A DNA stretch of 64,000 nucleotides. Origin: Candidatus Saccharimonadota bacterium. GTDB taxonomy: Bacteria; Patescibacteriota; Saccharimonadia; Saccharimonadales; Saccharimonadaceae. The notes below the pieces were generated by a model that ran no database searches, was not told the origin of the DNA, and was given only the letters and a program-made list of their open reading frames with translations. This document shows positions 9,104 to 18,017 of this stretch, piece by piece. The stretch's first letter is position 1; the number at the start of each line of letters is the position of its first letter. A program made the translations under genes and the position numbers. The DNA is taken from NCBI GenBank assembly GCA_017406985.1, contig JAFQXL010000004.1, positions 371,708-435,707 of the forward strand. Reading direction: 5' to 3'.

Positions 9104-9779
9104 CGATATACTCCTTCAAATTATCTTTATTATAATATTTATTTATATTTTTGTCAATCTCTTCTACAGATATATTATTATTCCATTCCTTAATATTATA
9201 TCCGTCCTTTATGATTATGTCCAATACTATTTTATCATGTTTATGATTTTCCATTATAAATTTTATATTATCTATCGTGCGAGAAAAAGAATCGATGAAG
9301 CCACTTTTATCGATAGCACGATATTCGACTTTTTCTCGCTCTTTAGTAAAGGACCACGCTAGTTTCGGATCTTGATACAAATAGATAATCTTCACGCTAT
9401 AGCCATGCGCTAGCGCTCTCTTCACGTTATTTTTAGCATATTTACTGCTAAAGGTTCCGTCCATAATAAAATCTAGTTTGTTTTTAATGACTAAATCAAA
9501 AGTTTTGTTCAGAAGTTCAGTGGCCCCTCCTCTATACAAATCCGCCTTCTCCGGGCTATAGCCATCGATATGAGTCGCAATTTCATCCATATCTAGTCTC
9601 ACAGGTTTATTATCGAGGTTTTTAAGAAGATTTTTGCTGAACTCAGTTTTACCGGCGCCTGGCAATCCAGCCATAAAAATAGCCGTAGGATTGCCATCAG
9701 GAACAGCTCCGGATTTCAGAATAAGGCTCCTCGCAAATTCCTTTTTGTGAGTTTTTACCCAAAGTTTCTGGTTTAACAT
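9096..9779 (-). CDS. Zeta-toxin-family P-loop kinase
   Basis: 227 residues. The Walker A motif GLPGAGKTEF (about residue 39) follows a hydrophobic strand (AIFMAG). RLDMDEIATHIDGY and IMDGTFSS match the substrate-binding elements of zeta/PezT proteins, which phosphorylate UDP-N-acetylglucosamine and poison wall synthesis. Some relatives act on other small molecules. It is followed by a translationally coupled 53-residue gene. The PIN/ImmA pair lies just upstream on the same strand, which makes this a cluster of toxin-like genes. Confidence 0.8.
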   Translation of the reverse strand: MLNQKLWVKTHKKEFARSLILKSGAVPDGNPTAIFMAGLPGAGKTEFSKNLLKNLDNKPVRLDMDEIATHIDGYSPEKADLYRGGATELLNKTFDLVIKNKLDFIMDGTFSSKYAKNNVKRALAHGYSVKIIYLYQDPKLAWSFTKEREKVEYRAIDKSGFIDSFSRTIDNIKFIMENHKHDKIVLDIIIKDGYNIKEWNNNISVEEIDKNINKYYNKDNLKEYIDG

Positions 9780-9819
9780 ATTTTTATGTTAACAGATATA
9801 GATAAGCTTTTCAAGTAAT

Positions 9820-9915
9820 TCATAGCCACCGTGCGACGCCGCCATGATGCGAGCAAGTTCCGCTACGAGACCGACTATAACTATAAGAACCATCCCGACA
9901 TTGAGCAGCTTTCTA
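9820..9915. other. GC-richer patch, possible gene remnant
   Basis: About 90 bases here are clearly richer in G and C than the flanks. In one plus frame they read RRRHDASKFRYETDYNYKNHPDIEQ. The opposite strand is also open (AELARIMAASHGGYELLEKL) up to a TAA just before the zeta gene. Neither frame has a start and both are short, so this looks like a scrap of an older gene. Confidence 0.3.
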
Positions 9916-9938
9916 GTTCTAGAAAGAGTTATCGTTTC

Positions 9939-10397
9939 TTAGCCCGTCTTTTTTTCTTCTGTATTATTAAAAATACTATGAAATTCCTTTTTGCCAATAG
10001 TCCTAATGTCGAATTCAGATGCTAATTTAGTCAAGCCTTTGTCTTCCGTTACAATTACCCATTCCGTTAACAACATTTGTCCAAGTTCCTTATCTCTTTC
10101 AGCAAGAATTGTTGCGACTATCATGACATCGCCATTACCCTCATTATTATAAAGATCAATAACTTTTTCTGCTTTATGCATGACGATTGATTGCAATTTA
10201 TTTAATATCTCTAGTGTGGTGGGGAGATTTTGTTTATATAATATATCATGTCCAACTATTTTATTGTCTTTTAACTCATATAATATCTCCTCTGGTAAAA
10301 AGCATTTTTCTGTAAAGATTTTAGTTTTCATTGTAGCACGACTGAGTGTAGCAGCAACATTCGTGTCAATAATATATTTCCTTTCGATATATAACAT
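9939..10397 (-). CDS. PIN-domain ribonuclease, putative toxin
   Basis: 152 residues. The acidic PIN residues can be placed: YIIDTNVA (D near residue 11), EILYEL, GDVMIVATI and VTEDKGLTKLA. Such proteins are Mg2+-dependent RNases and often toxins. The ATG follows the stop of the ImmA/IrrE-like gene with no gap (TAAATG), so the two are translated together. PIN proteins of the DUF4411 type are known to pair with ImmA/IrrE proteins, which is the arrangement seen here. Confidence 0.8.
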   Translation of the reverse strand: MLYIERKYIIDTNVAATLSRATMKTKIFTEKCFLPEEILYELKDNKIVGHDILYKQNLPTTLEILNKLQSIVMHKAEKVIDLYNNEGNGDVMIVATILAERDKELGQMLLTEWVIVTEDKGLTKLASEFDIRTIGKKEFHSIFNNTEEKKTG

Positions 10398-11594
10398 TTA
10401 TAACGCTTCCTTCATATCAATTAAAAAATCTTTCGTTTTCCTATTGGAAACAAGTATTGTTCTTGCCTCATTAAAAGACATGGTTCCATTTTCTATAAAT
10501 GAAAAAATGTCGTTTGTAAATTTTTTACCATTATAATTAATGAATTTTGTAGTATCTTTTATTTTATACGGTATTTTTTTATTACTAGCTAGTGCCAATC
10601 TTCTATCCTCGTGCAATTCTTCAAAATAAGCATCCGCATCTTTTTTGTCTATGATACCCAACCGTTTCAGTCTCATAAGCATCATACTTGGGGTAACTTT
10701 AAAATCCTTAGCCAAGTTATTTATATCATCTATACTTCTTACAGATATACCCTCTACGCACCTTCTTGGAACCAATATTTCTTCCGCGACTATGTATTCT
10801 TTAGACTCTATAATATCCCTTAAATCAGTATCGTATGACACTGGCATATACTTTTTATATGCCATACACGATAATAAAAGAATCAATGTAAAAATCCTTC
10901 TTCCGACTGGATCACTTACGGCATCTTCATCTTTTGAATAGAGAAAAATGCTGGGGAAATGTTTGTCTTTAAGCGCGATACCGCTAAATCTAACTTCAGA
11001 ATCGACTCGTTGCGGCATGGCACCGTTTTGCTTCTTCGAAACCAATATGTTCGCAGCCTCAATTTGGTTTACCAAACATTCGTATGCCTTCGTTTTATCG
11101 GCTTTAGCTCTAACTTCCTCCATATTTATGTGTAGCGCTTCGACAATTCTATTAGCTACTTCTTCAATACCGCCGCTTGTATTAATATTGATTATTGCAT
11201 TTATTGGAACGTTTTTATGATATTTGTTCATAATCATTTGTCTTTTTCTAATGTCTTTCACAATTAGTTTTATATCTTTTATGTCAACATTCCCCCTGCC
11301 AGCCATATACATTCCGCCACGGTCTATACCCGAATATATTATGTCCTCGTCTCTCTTAATATTACTAGATACAAGCTTCTCTGGCGCAAAAAAGAGCGCA
11401 TACGGAATATGGCCCTTCCTCGATAGCTCTACAAGTTTAGAAAATTTGATTTCGCCGCTTTGTTTTGCTCTTTCGTAATCTTTATAGTAATGAATAAACG
11501 ATGACCTCTCGAATAAGTCGACAAAAATGGATTTCTTGATATAAATATATTTCGAGTCGATTTTCACTCTAATTTTGTCTTCGCTAGGTATCAT
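10398..11594 (-). CDS. ImmA/IrrE-like protein lacking the HExxH site
   Basis: 398 residues. The middle and C-terminus follow the ImmA/IrrE (COG2856) pattern: a PYALFFAPEKL element (about 64-73), GRRIFTL (about 231-237), VAEEILVPRRC and a final helical module (LAKDFKVTPSMMLMRLKRLGI). Where family proteases have the zinc motif of type FTLAHELGH, this protein has FTLILLLSCMAY, so both His and the Glu are gone and it should not be a zinc peptidase. A TATAAT box (11601-11606) stands exactly 6 nt before the ATG. It precedes and is coupled to the PIN gene, so an antitoxin that binds without cleaving is the natural guess. Confidence 0.75.
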   Translation of the reverse strand: MIPSEDKIRVKIDSKYIYIKKSIFVDLFERSSFIHYYKDYERAKQSGEIKFSKLVELSRKGHIPYALFFAPEKLVSSNIKRDEDIIYSGIDRGGMYMAGRGNVDIKDIKLIVKDIRKRQMIMNKYHKNVPINAIININTSGGIEEVANRIVEALHINMEEVRAKADKTKAYECLVNQIEAANILVSKKQNGAMPQRVDSEVRFSGIALKDKHFPSIFLYSKDEDAVSDPVGRRIFTLILLLSCMAYKKYMPVSYDTDLRDIIESKEYIVAEEILVPRRCVEGISVRSIDDINNLAKDFKVTPSMMLMRLKRLGIIDKKDADAYFEELHEDRRLALASNKKIPYKIKDTTKFINYNGKKFTNDIFSFIENGTMSFNEARTILVSNRKTKDFLIDMKEAL

Positions 11595-11650
11595 AACGTC
11601 ATTATATCATACTTAAAAATATTTTTATCTTTTGTCAAAATGGTTATAGT

Positions 11651-12835
11651 TTAATCTCTCGCAAATAAGTCTCTAGTATAGATTTTATCAGGAACATCGG
11701 AGAGGTCATCCGAGAAACGGTTTGCTAAAATTATAGAGCTATCATTTTCAAAGTCATCGATGTCGTTAATAACTGGACAACCGTTAAACTCGGGCTCATC
11801 TAAAGCTGGCTCATAAATTATAACTTCAACGCCTTTTGCTTTAATCAATCGAATGATATCTTGGATTGCGGAGGAGCGGAAATTGTCCGAGCCGGATTTC
11901 ATGGTCAATCTATAAACACCAACAATTTCTGGTTTTTTAGATAAAATGTCGTTTGCGATAAATTCTTTACGAGTTACATTAGACTTAACAATCGCTTCAA
12001 TTAGATTTTGTGGAACATTTTGATAATTTGCAAGGAGTTGTTTCGTATCCTTTGGCAAACAATATCCACCATAACCGAACGAAGGATTATTATAATGCGA
12101 GCCAATGCGAGGATCCAAAGAGACGCCTTCAATGACACTCTTCGTATCTAAGTTTTTAGAGGAGGCGTAGGTATCAAGTTCATTAAAATAAGCAACACGA
12201 AGTGCAAGATAAGTATTCGCAAATAATTTAACCGCTTCAGCTTCGGTACTTTCCATAAATAAGACCGGAACATCTTCACGGAGTGAAGCGGAAGATAGAA
12301 GTTCTGCGAATCTTCTAGCTTCTGGGGTTGTTGCGCCAACAATAATTCGAGACGGATATAAGTTATCATAAAGCGCTTTTCCTTCGCGGAGAAATTCTGG
12401 AGAGAAGAAAATATTTGAAATATCATATTTTTTACGGACACTTTCAATAAAACCTACCGGAATCGTAGACTTGACCACCATTGTAGTCTTTGGATTGTTT
12501 AAGCTAATAACTTTTTCTATGATGTCTTCAACTGAAGAAGTATCGAAAAAGTTTTGCTCTTCATCATAGTTTGTTGGGGTAGAGATAATTACAAAATCTG
12601 CGTCAGATAGAGCATCTTTATAATCTAGAGTTGCGCGAAGGTTTAATTTCCTAGAGCCGTTCCTCGCTTCATCAAAATATTTTTCAATATATTCATCTTG
12701 AATTGGAGAAACAAATCGATTAATCATATCGACTTTTTCTTCAATAATATCGAGAGCAACGACTTTATTGTCTTGACTTAAAAGTGTTGCAAGTGATAAT
12801 CCGACATATCCCGTTCCTGCAATTGCTATTTTCAT
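11651..12835 (-). CDS. ugd: UDP-glucose 6-dehydrogenase
   Basis: 394 residues. It has an N-terminal Rossmann motif ([13 protein letters not shown]), the central STPTNYD and [23 protein letters not shown] signatures, and the catalytic cysteine C259 in [15 protein letters not shown]. The C-terminal UDP-binding domain follows. It oxidises UDP-glucose to UDP-glucuronate with NAD+, supplying an acidic sugar for polysaccharide. It is the last gene of the polysaccharide cluster and is preceded by a 42-bp gap with a TATAAT-like box, so it may also have its own promoter. Confidence 0.92.
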   Translation of the reverse strand: MKIAIAGTGYVGLSLATLLSQDNKVVALDIIEEKVDMINRFVSPIQDEYIEKYFDEARNGSRKLNLRATLDYKDALSDADFVIISTPTNYDEEQNFFDTSSVEDIIEKVISLNNPKTTMVVKSTIPVGFIESVRKKYDISNIFFSPEFLREGKALYDNLYPSRIIVGATTPEARRFAELLSSASLREDVPVLFMESTEAEAVKLFANTYLALRVAYFNELDTYASSKNLDTKSVIEGVSLDPRIGSHYNNPSFGYGGYCLPKDTKQLLANYQNVPQNLIEAIVKSNVTRKEFIANDILSKKPEIVGVYRLTMKSGSDNFRSSAIQDIIRLIKAKGVEVIIYEPALDEPEFNGCPVINDIDDFENDSSIILANRFSDDLSDVPDKIYTRDLFARD

Positions 12836-12877
12836 TTTTATAAACCTTCTATATTATATATATTTTACCATATTTTG

Positions 12878-13894
12878 TTATTTTTGTAAAGAGGCTCTAA
12901 TTTTTCTTCCCAACATTAAGTTATAGAACAACTTGTCACTGAATATTTTGTCTATAAAACTGATCAGCAATATTGTAAGCATCAGTTCTAATATGTAGAA
13001 AAGCGGAGACAAAAATCCCATATTAAAAGTACTTATGATAATATTGGGAATTTTGCAAATAACTAAAATGATTGGTTGGTTTAGACATAAATATGCCAAA
13101 GAATTCTTGCCAATATTAATCATTTCTTTCTTCAATCTTATAGTTTTATTTGTTAGCTTTTTAGAAATATTAGCCAAAATTATATAACTAGTAAATGCGT
13201 TAAAGTAGAATAATAATGGAAAACCATATTGTCCGGTTCTCATATTTATTGTACCGTTTAGGAAGATTAAAAATATATTAAGTCCAACTACAATAAATAG
13301 ATACGGTATTTTAAGATTAAAAATCATGTCTATTTTTTCGCTTTTTTGTTTAAGCAAATATCCTATAAACAAGAATGCAATACTTGCTAAGGACGCGTTT
13401 ATAGATAATGGTAGATTAATATTAAAAATACTCGTAAGTAAGCATCCGCCGATAGACAATATAATACATAAGATACCTATAAAAAATCTATTTTTTACCT
13501 TCATAATCAGATAGAAAATGACTTCAGCAAAGAATAAAGCCGTAAGGAACCATAACGCTCCAGCAAGAGGCAACAAAACATTATTGTATGTAAAAATATT
13601 TTTTATAGAAGTGAAAAACAAATTAATGTCGCGGACGATCATAAGTTGTATTGCGCAATACATAAATCCAAAAGTAAAATAAGGAATGAGTAAGGTTCTC
13701 ACTTTTTTACGTATAAATGTAGAAAATGGTTCTTTCTCCTTAAAAAATAGTCCTGAAATTATAAAAAATATTGGCATATGGAACGCATGAATATACAGAC
13801 TCCAATCTGAGCTCACATTCGGCAAATGACCGGAAATCATACAAATTATGCCGAACGCTCGTATTATATCAATGTAATCAATGCGCTTTTTCAT
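12878..13894 (-). CDS. Acyltransferase family 3 membrane protein
   Basis: 338 residues, about 10 membrane segments. The N-terminus RIDYIDIIRAFGIICMISGH carries the catalytic-type His of acyltransferase-3 proteins, followed by HAFHMPIFFIISGLFF. Members transfer acetyl or other acyl groups to sugars of surface polysaccharides and lipids. The start overlaps the flippase stop by ATGA, so it belongs to the polysaccharide operon and probably O-acetylates the repeat unit. Confidence 0.9.
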   Translation of the reverse strand: MKKRIDYIDIIRAFGIICMISGHLPNVSSDWSLYIHAFHMPIFFIISGLFFKEKEPFSTFIRKKVRTLLIPYFTFGFMYCAIQLMIVRDINLFFTSIKNIFTYNNVLLPLAGALWFLTALFFAEVIFYLIMKVKNRFFIGILCIILSIGGCLLTSIFNINLPLSINASLASIAFLFIGYLLKQKSEKIDMIFNLKIPYLFIVVGLNIFLIFLNGTINMRTGQYGFPLLFYFNAFTSYIILANISKKLTNKTIRLKKEMINIGKNSLAYLCLNQPIILVICKIPNIIISTFNMGFLSPLFYILELMLTILLISFIDKIFSDKLFYNLMLGRKIRASLQK

Positions 13895-15324
13895 TTTATT
13901 CCATATATATTTTTAAAAGATAATAACGTCTTTCTAAATAGAAAACAGAAAATCATCATAGCTACAAGTATCATGAAACGTATATATGTATACTGATATA
14001 GAATAATTGCTGCAAGCCCAACTATTGTTGGGATGATAGATTCGAGAAATAGCTTTTTTAAATTAAATACATTTTTACCGTATTCGCTTCTGCAAATTTT
14101 TTGCGCCACAAGATAGTGTGCCCAGGCATATATAGCATAACAGATTAGGGTTGTATAAGATGCAGCTATAAAACCAAAGATCGGAATAAAGATTAGATTT
14201 AATGCAATATTGACAACTGCACAAAGAATCGATGTTACTGCAATAAAAGCCTTTTTCTCATAGTAGAATTCAAAACAGGAAAAGACGCTATACATAAACA
14301 TATACAGACAGCTAATGGCAATCGCAGGTATTGCATATACGGCACCATAATATTGTTCCGGAGCGAAGAATGAAACAACCTCAGGAGCAATTAATATAAA
14401 AGCAATTATGCAAATAGATAGCATTCTCATTAGTCTTATTACAATAGGTTGAATTTTATATTGCGTCTTATTCTTTATATTTTTGTATATCCACGGATTA
14501 AGCGAATTCGACATGGCAGTATTAAAAATTGTAAAAAGCATTGATATCTGATAGGCTAGACTGTAAACCCCCGCATCACTAGCACCAGAGATATTTTTTA
14601 TCATAAGCCTATCTGTCTGGCTTAATACCTGTTGGGACAAATAGTGTGGTAATAAAGGTATAGCAAATTTAAGCGAATAGCTCCAGTATTTTCTAGAAAA
14701 AAGAGGCCCACTAAATATCTGTTTCAAGAACAATACCGTATAAACCATAAGTTCAATTACAACCATAGAGTATATTCTTGCTTCAACCTTCATATCTGGG
14801 AATGCTAAAATGCTTAAAATTCCTGCTACTGGCTTTAAAAACGAAGTTAATACAGTAACCACAGCTACGGGCGCATAGTCGTAATCTACGCGTTTTTCTT
14901 GAGCCCATATTTCAAAAACGTTATTAGCCCATATACTTATAAACATAGCTATCATCAGCTCTGTGTTTAAGCCAGTAATACTGTTCCAAAAAGGTGCAGC
15001 AACAAAATATATACAAGTAGCTATTATAGACAATAGCGTAGATAAAGATTGTATTGAGGAAGATATGGTTTTTTTACTTTTTTCATTTTTAACATAAGTC
15101 TGTTGGAGAACACCAGCAGCTATTTTTAACGTAATAAAAATAGAAAAAATATTCATCCAAGATATAAAAACATTATAATTACCATATTCTTCGGTATCCA
15201 TTAATCTTGTAAATATCGGGGTAGTTAAAACCGATATGCCTTTTTGCAATAGCCCAGCAACCATAAAAACACCACCGGCAATTACAGCTTTTGAAATATG
15301 ATTATTTTTTATTTTTCTGAACAT
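13891..15324 (-). CDS. Wzx-type oligosaccharide flippase
   Basis: 477 residues with 12-14 hydrophobic segments and the MATE/Wzx layout: GGVFMVAGLLQKGISVLTTPIFTRLMDTEEYG near the N-terminus is characteristic of polysaccharide-unit flippases. It would move undecaprenyl-linked repeat units across the membrane for the polymerase encoded at 18014-19231. The start lies inside the acetyltransferase gene (23-bp overlap) and the stop overlaps the acyltransferase start. Confidence 0.9.
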   Translation of the reverse strand: MFRKIKNNHISKAVIAGGVFMVAGLLQKGISVLTTPIFTRLMDTEEYGNYNVFISWMNIFSIFITLKIAAGVLQQTYVKNEKSKKTISSSIQSLSTLLSIIATCIYFVAAPFWNSITGLNTELMIAMFISIWANNVFEIWAQEKRVDYDYAPVAVVTVLTSFLKPVAGILSILAFPDMKVEARIYSMVVIELMVYTVLFLKQIFSGPLFSRKYWSYSLKFAIPLLPHYLSQQVLSQTDRLMIKNISGASDAGVYSLAYQISMLFTIFNTAMSNSLNPWIYKNIKNKTQYKIQPIVIRLMRMLSICIIAFILIAPEVVSFFAPEQYYGAVYAIPAIAISCLYMFMYSVFSCFEFYYEKKAFIAVTSILCAVVNIALNLIFIPIFGFIAASYTTLICYAIYAWAHYLVAQKICRSEYGKNVFNLKKLFLESIIPTIVGLAAIILYQYTYIRFMILVAMMIFCFLFRKTLLSFKNIYGIK

Positions 15325-15775
15325 TCTTGCGTCCTAAATTATATTCGAATTCGCGTTTTTTTATTATATTATGTCCGACAACCATACTTTCTTCTGGCAC
15401 ATCTTTAGTAACAACAGCATTAGCGCCTATGTAGCTACCCTTGCCGATTCTAATAGGCCCAAGTACCCTGGCTCCAGCAAATATAGCACAATCGTCCTCA
15501 ATAATCGGTGCGCCAGAATTGACTATTTTACCGTCTACTATCTTCCCATTCCCGCCGATAGTAACATTTTGATAGATAGTGACATTATTACCAATTACTG
15601 CATCCGGATGTAATACTACCCCAAGTCCATCATGTTGCAGCTCTAATCCACTACCACACTTGATTGTAGTTGGAGTATCAAAAGAATATATCACACGTAA
15701 CAAAATGCTATACATCTTTCTTTTAAACTTCACACCGCTTTGTGCTTTATAGAACCATTTTTCACTTCGTCTCAT
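15302..15775 (-). CDS. Left-handed beta-helix acetyltransferase
   Basis: 157 residues. Hexapeptide-repeat turns run from about residue 45 to 140 (VIGNNVTIYQNVTIGG, IEDDCAIFAGARVLG, IRIGKGSYIGANAVVTKDVPE), ending with the GH-x-I signature (VVGHNIIKK). This is the serine-O-acetyltransferase-like class that also includes sugar O-acetyltransferases. The setting in a polysaccharide operon favours sugar acetylation over cysteine synthesis. Confidence 0.85.
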   Translation of the reverse strand: MRRSEKWFYKAQSGVKFKRKMYSILLRVIYSFDTPTTIKCGSGLELQHDGLGVVLHPDAVIGNNVTIYQNVTIGGNGKIVDGKIVNSGAPIIEDDCAIFAGARVLGPIRIGKGSYIGANAVVTKDVPEESMVVGHNIIKKREFEYNLGRKNVQKNKK

Positions 15776-15786
15776 ATAAGCTCCTA

Positions 15787-16929
15787 TTAAGATAAATGAT
15801 ATGTTTTTGATATTATATTATAAATATTGTTTTGATAAACCTTTTCAGAAAAAACCTTTAGATATTTATTATACCCAGAGATACCATATTTTTTTACAAG
15901 CGCCTTATTTTTAATCATAGTCGACATTTTTTCAGCAAGATCTTTCTCGTCATCTATCTTAAAGAGTAGCCCTGTTTTGCCGTCGGAAATGATTTCTGGA
16001 GTAGCCCCTCCAGAGGCGCCGATTACAGCAAGGCCGCAAGACATATACTCTGCAGTAACTCTACCAAAAGCCTCTGCCGGCGAACACATGATTCCAATAT
16101 CATATTTCGACAAGTCAATATCTGTTTGATATCCAGCGAAAATAATATTATCTTGCAGCTTTTTCTCTACAACATACTGTTTTAATTTTCGAATATATTT
16201 TTCATCGCCATCGCCTATAAAGTGCACCGTATATCCTGTTATACCTTTTTCTTTCAGAACTACACAGGCATCAATTAGCAACTTCTGTCTTTTTAACTCT
16301 GAAATTCTGCCAACCATAACAAAGCAGGTTTCTTTATTGCTATCATAATCACTCTTCATGTCTTTCATCGGTATACCATTGTATATTTTAACAATTTTGT
16401 CCTCGTTATTTTTTGTCTTATGTTTATCTAATACACAGTCAGAAATACAGATAATAGATTCGGAATTCTTACTTATAATATTATTAGTTAATTTTTCGCC
16501 GATATCATAATGTCTTTTAAAATCTTCTTTTCCGAATTCGCGGATATGTTGTATATGTGAGACACCTAATCTTCTCGCTAAAAGTATTCCAAAACAGTCC
16601 GTGTAAGTATTTGAATAAATACCGATAATCTTTTTATTTTTAATCTCGCGACTAATCCTTTTTGAAAGGATTATATTTTTAAAAATTTTATATAATCCAT
16701 AAATATTAGAAATAATAGGTATGAACTTGCTACTAGTCCATGTCTTGTATGGAATAACCTTGTATTTTATGCTTTTCTTCTTAAAGTATTCCTCTACCCT
16801 GCCGTGTCTAGGAATATATACTATACTATCTATGCCTTCTTCTTTTAATTTTTCTATAATCGACATGAGAGAAAAATCCGCGCCATACCCCATCCAACTA
16901 CAGGATACAAATAGAACAGTTTTTTTCAT
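15787..16929 (-). CDS. Glycosyltransferase family 4
   Basis: 380 residues. The C-terminal Rossmann domain carries the GT4 pattern: VGRISELKRQKLLIDA, HFIGDGDE, the E-x7-E motif region SPAEAFGRVTAEYMSCGLAVIGASGGATPEII, and GKTGLLF. It would add one sugar to the lipid-linked repeat unit. The N-terminal half, which sets acceptor specificity, is unlike any I recognise. The stop is 11 bp ahead of the acetyltransferase gene, and the start overlaps the next glycosyltransferase by ATGA. Confidence 0.9.
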   Translation of the reverse strand: MKKTVLFVSCSWMGYGADFSLMSIIEKLKEEGIDSIVYIPRHGRVEEYFKKKSIKYKVIPYKTWTSSKFIPIISNIYGLYKIFKNIILSKRISREIKNKKIIGIYSNTYTDCFGILLARRLGVSHIQHIREFGKEDFKRHYDIGEKLTNNIISKNSESIICISDCVLDKHKTKNNEDKIVKIYNGIPMKDMKSDYDSNKETCFVMVGRISELKRQKLLIDACVVLKEKGITGYTVHFIGDGDEKYIRKLKQYVVEKKLQDNIIFAGYQTDIDLSKYDIGIMCSPAEAFGRVTAEYMSCGLAVIGASGGATPEIISDGKTGLLFKIDDEKDLAEKMSTMIKNKALVKKYGISGYNKYLKVFSEKVYQNNIYNIISKTYHLS

Positions 16930-18017
16930 ATTAATTCCTTTCCATAGAGATTAATGTATTCATTAACTATCTTTTCTACTTTAAATTTGTCGAAAATTGC
17001 ATAATCAATGTTTGGATATGACCTTAATGCTTTCTTTGTCATATTTCCGAGGTCATGGGCATTTAATTTTGTTAAGTATTTAGATAATTTACCGACCAAT
17101 ATTTCGTCTGGTCCATATTTACAGTTAGTAGAAACTACCGGACATCCGCAATATAAAGCTTCGACTAAAACCATACCGAAAGATTCATAATCCGAGGAAC
17201 AGATGAGAGCTGATGCGCCTTTCATCCAAGCATAAATGTCATCCTTCCATCCCAATAAATGGATTTTATCTGCCATGCCGAGCCCTTTAATCTGTTCATA
17301 TGTCTCATCTTCTTTTTCCCCGATGCCTATCATAACCATATTATAGTCTTTATAAAGGTCGCTATCATAAAATGCTCTAACAGCTCTATCTGGTCTTTTT
17401 TGATCTGTAAGGCGTCCGCAGAATAAAATATATCTATCATAATCTTTTTTTGAAGGTTTACTTTTTAGTTGCTTATCAATCCTATCAAAATCTAGTGGGT
17501 TATAGATGACGAAAAGGTTATTCGGGTTCATATCATAATATTCAACAAGTTCTTTTTTTATACCATTAGACACGCATACTAATTTATTCTTAAAATACAA
17601 GATTTTAATAATTTTTTTGAATAAAATTGTTCTACTGTATTTGAACTGAAAATGCGGGTTATGCATAACGAATAAAAATTTATTCATATATTTTGAAAAT
17701 CGACATATTATATGAGGCAATGGTAAATGAACAGTCAATAGGCAAATATTTTCTAGGCCAATTTTTTCTAATTCTCGATCAATCATATTTCTCATTTTAA
17801 AAATGCCGGATATTTTTCTTATTGGTGAAAAAGTTTCTCTTTTCGAAAGATATATAATATCTACACCCTTGTCGATAGCATACTGGTTCCATTTTCTAAG
17901 ACATATAATTATCGGCTTATATTTCCCCTGCCGAGCAAGAAAATTAGCTTGAGTTACCACAACTCTTTCTGCTCCGCCGTTCTGGAGAGAGTTAATCACG
18001 AATACAACTTTTTTCAT
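16926..18017 (-). CDS. Glycosyltransferase family 4
   Basis: 363 residues. The N-terminus has INSLQNGGAERVV, a common GT4 acceptor-site motif, and the C-terminal domain has FCGRLTDQKRPDRAV, GIGEKEDE and CSSDYESFGMVLVEALYCGCPVVSTNCKYGPDEIL. It transfers an activated sugar with retention, substrate unknown. Four-base overlaps on both sides show tight co-translation with the polymerase gene and the next transferase. Confidence 0.9.
   Translation of the reverse strand: MKKVVFVINSLQNGGAERVVVTQANFLARQGKYKPIIICLRKWNQYAIDKGVDIIYLSKRETFSPIRKISGIFKMRNMIDRELEKIGLENICLLTVHLPLPHIICRFSKYMNKFLFVMHNPHFQFKYSRTILFKKIIKILYFKNKLVCVSNGIKKELVEYYDMNPNNLFVIYNPLDFDRIDKQLKSKPSKKDYDRYILFCGRLTDQKRPDRAVRAFYDSDLYKDYNMVMIGIGEKEDETYEQIKGLGMADKIHLLGWKDDIYAWMKGASALICSSDYESFGMVLVEALYCGCPVVSTNCKYGPDEILVGKLSKYLTKLNAHDLGNMTKKALRSYPNIDYAIFDKFKVEKIVNEYINLYGKELI

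Noticed and set aside
9831-10025. 64-residue frame across the GC-rich patch
   Set aside because: Second half overlaps the PIN gene on the other strand and only the first 30 codons look protein-like; kept as a possible remnant.
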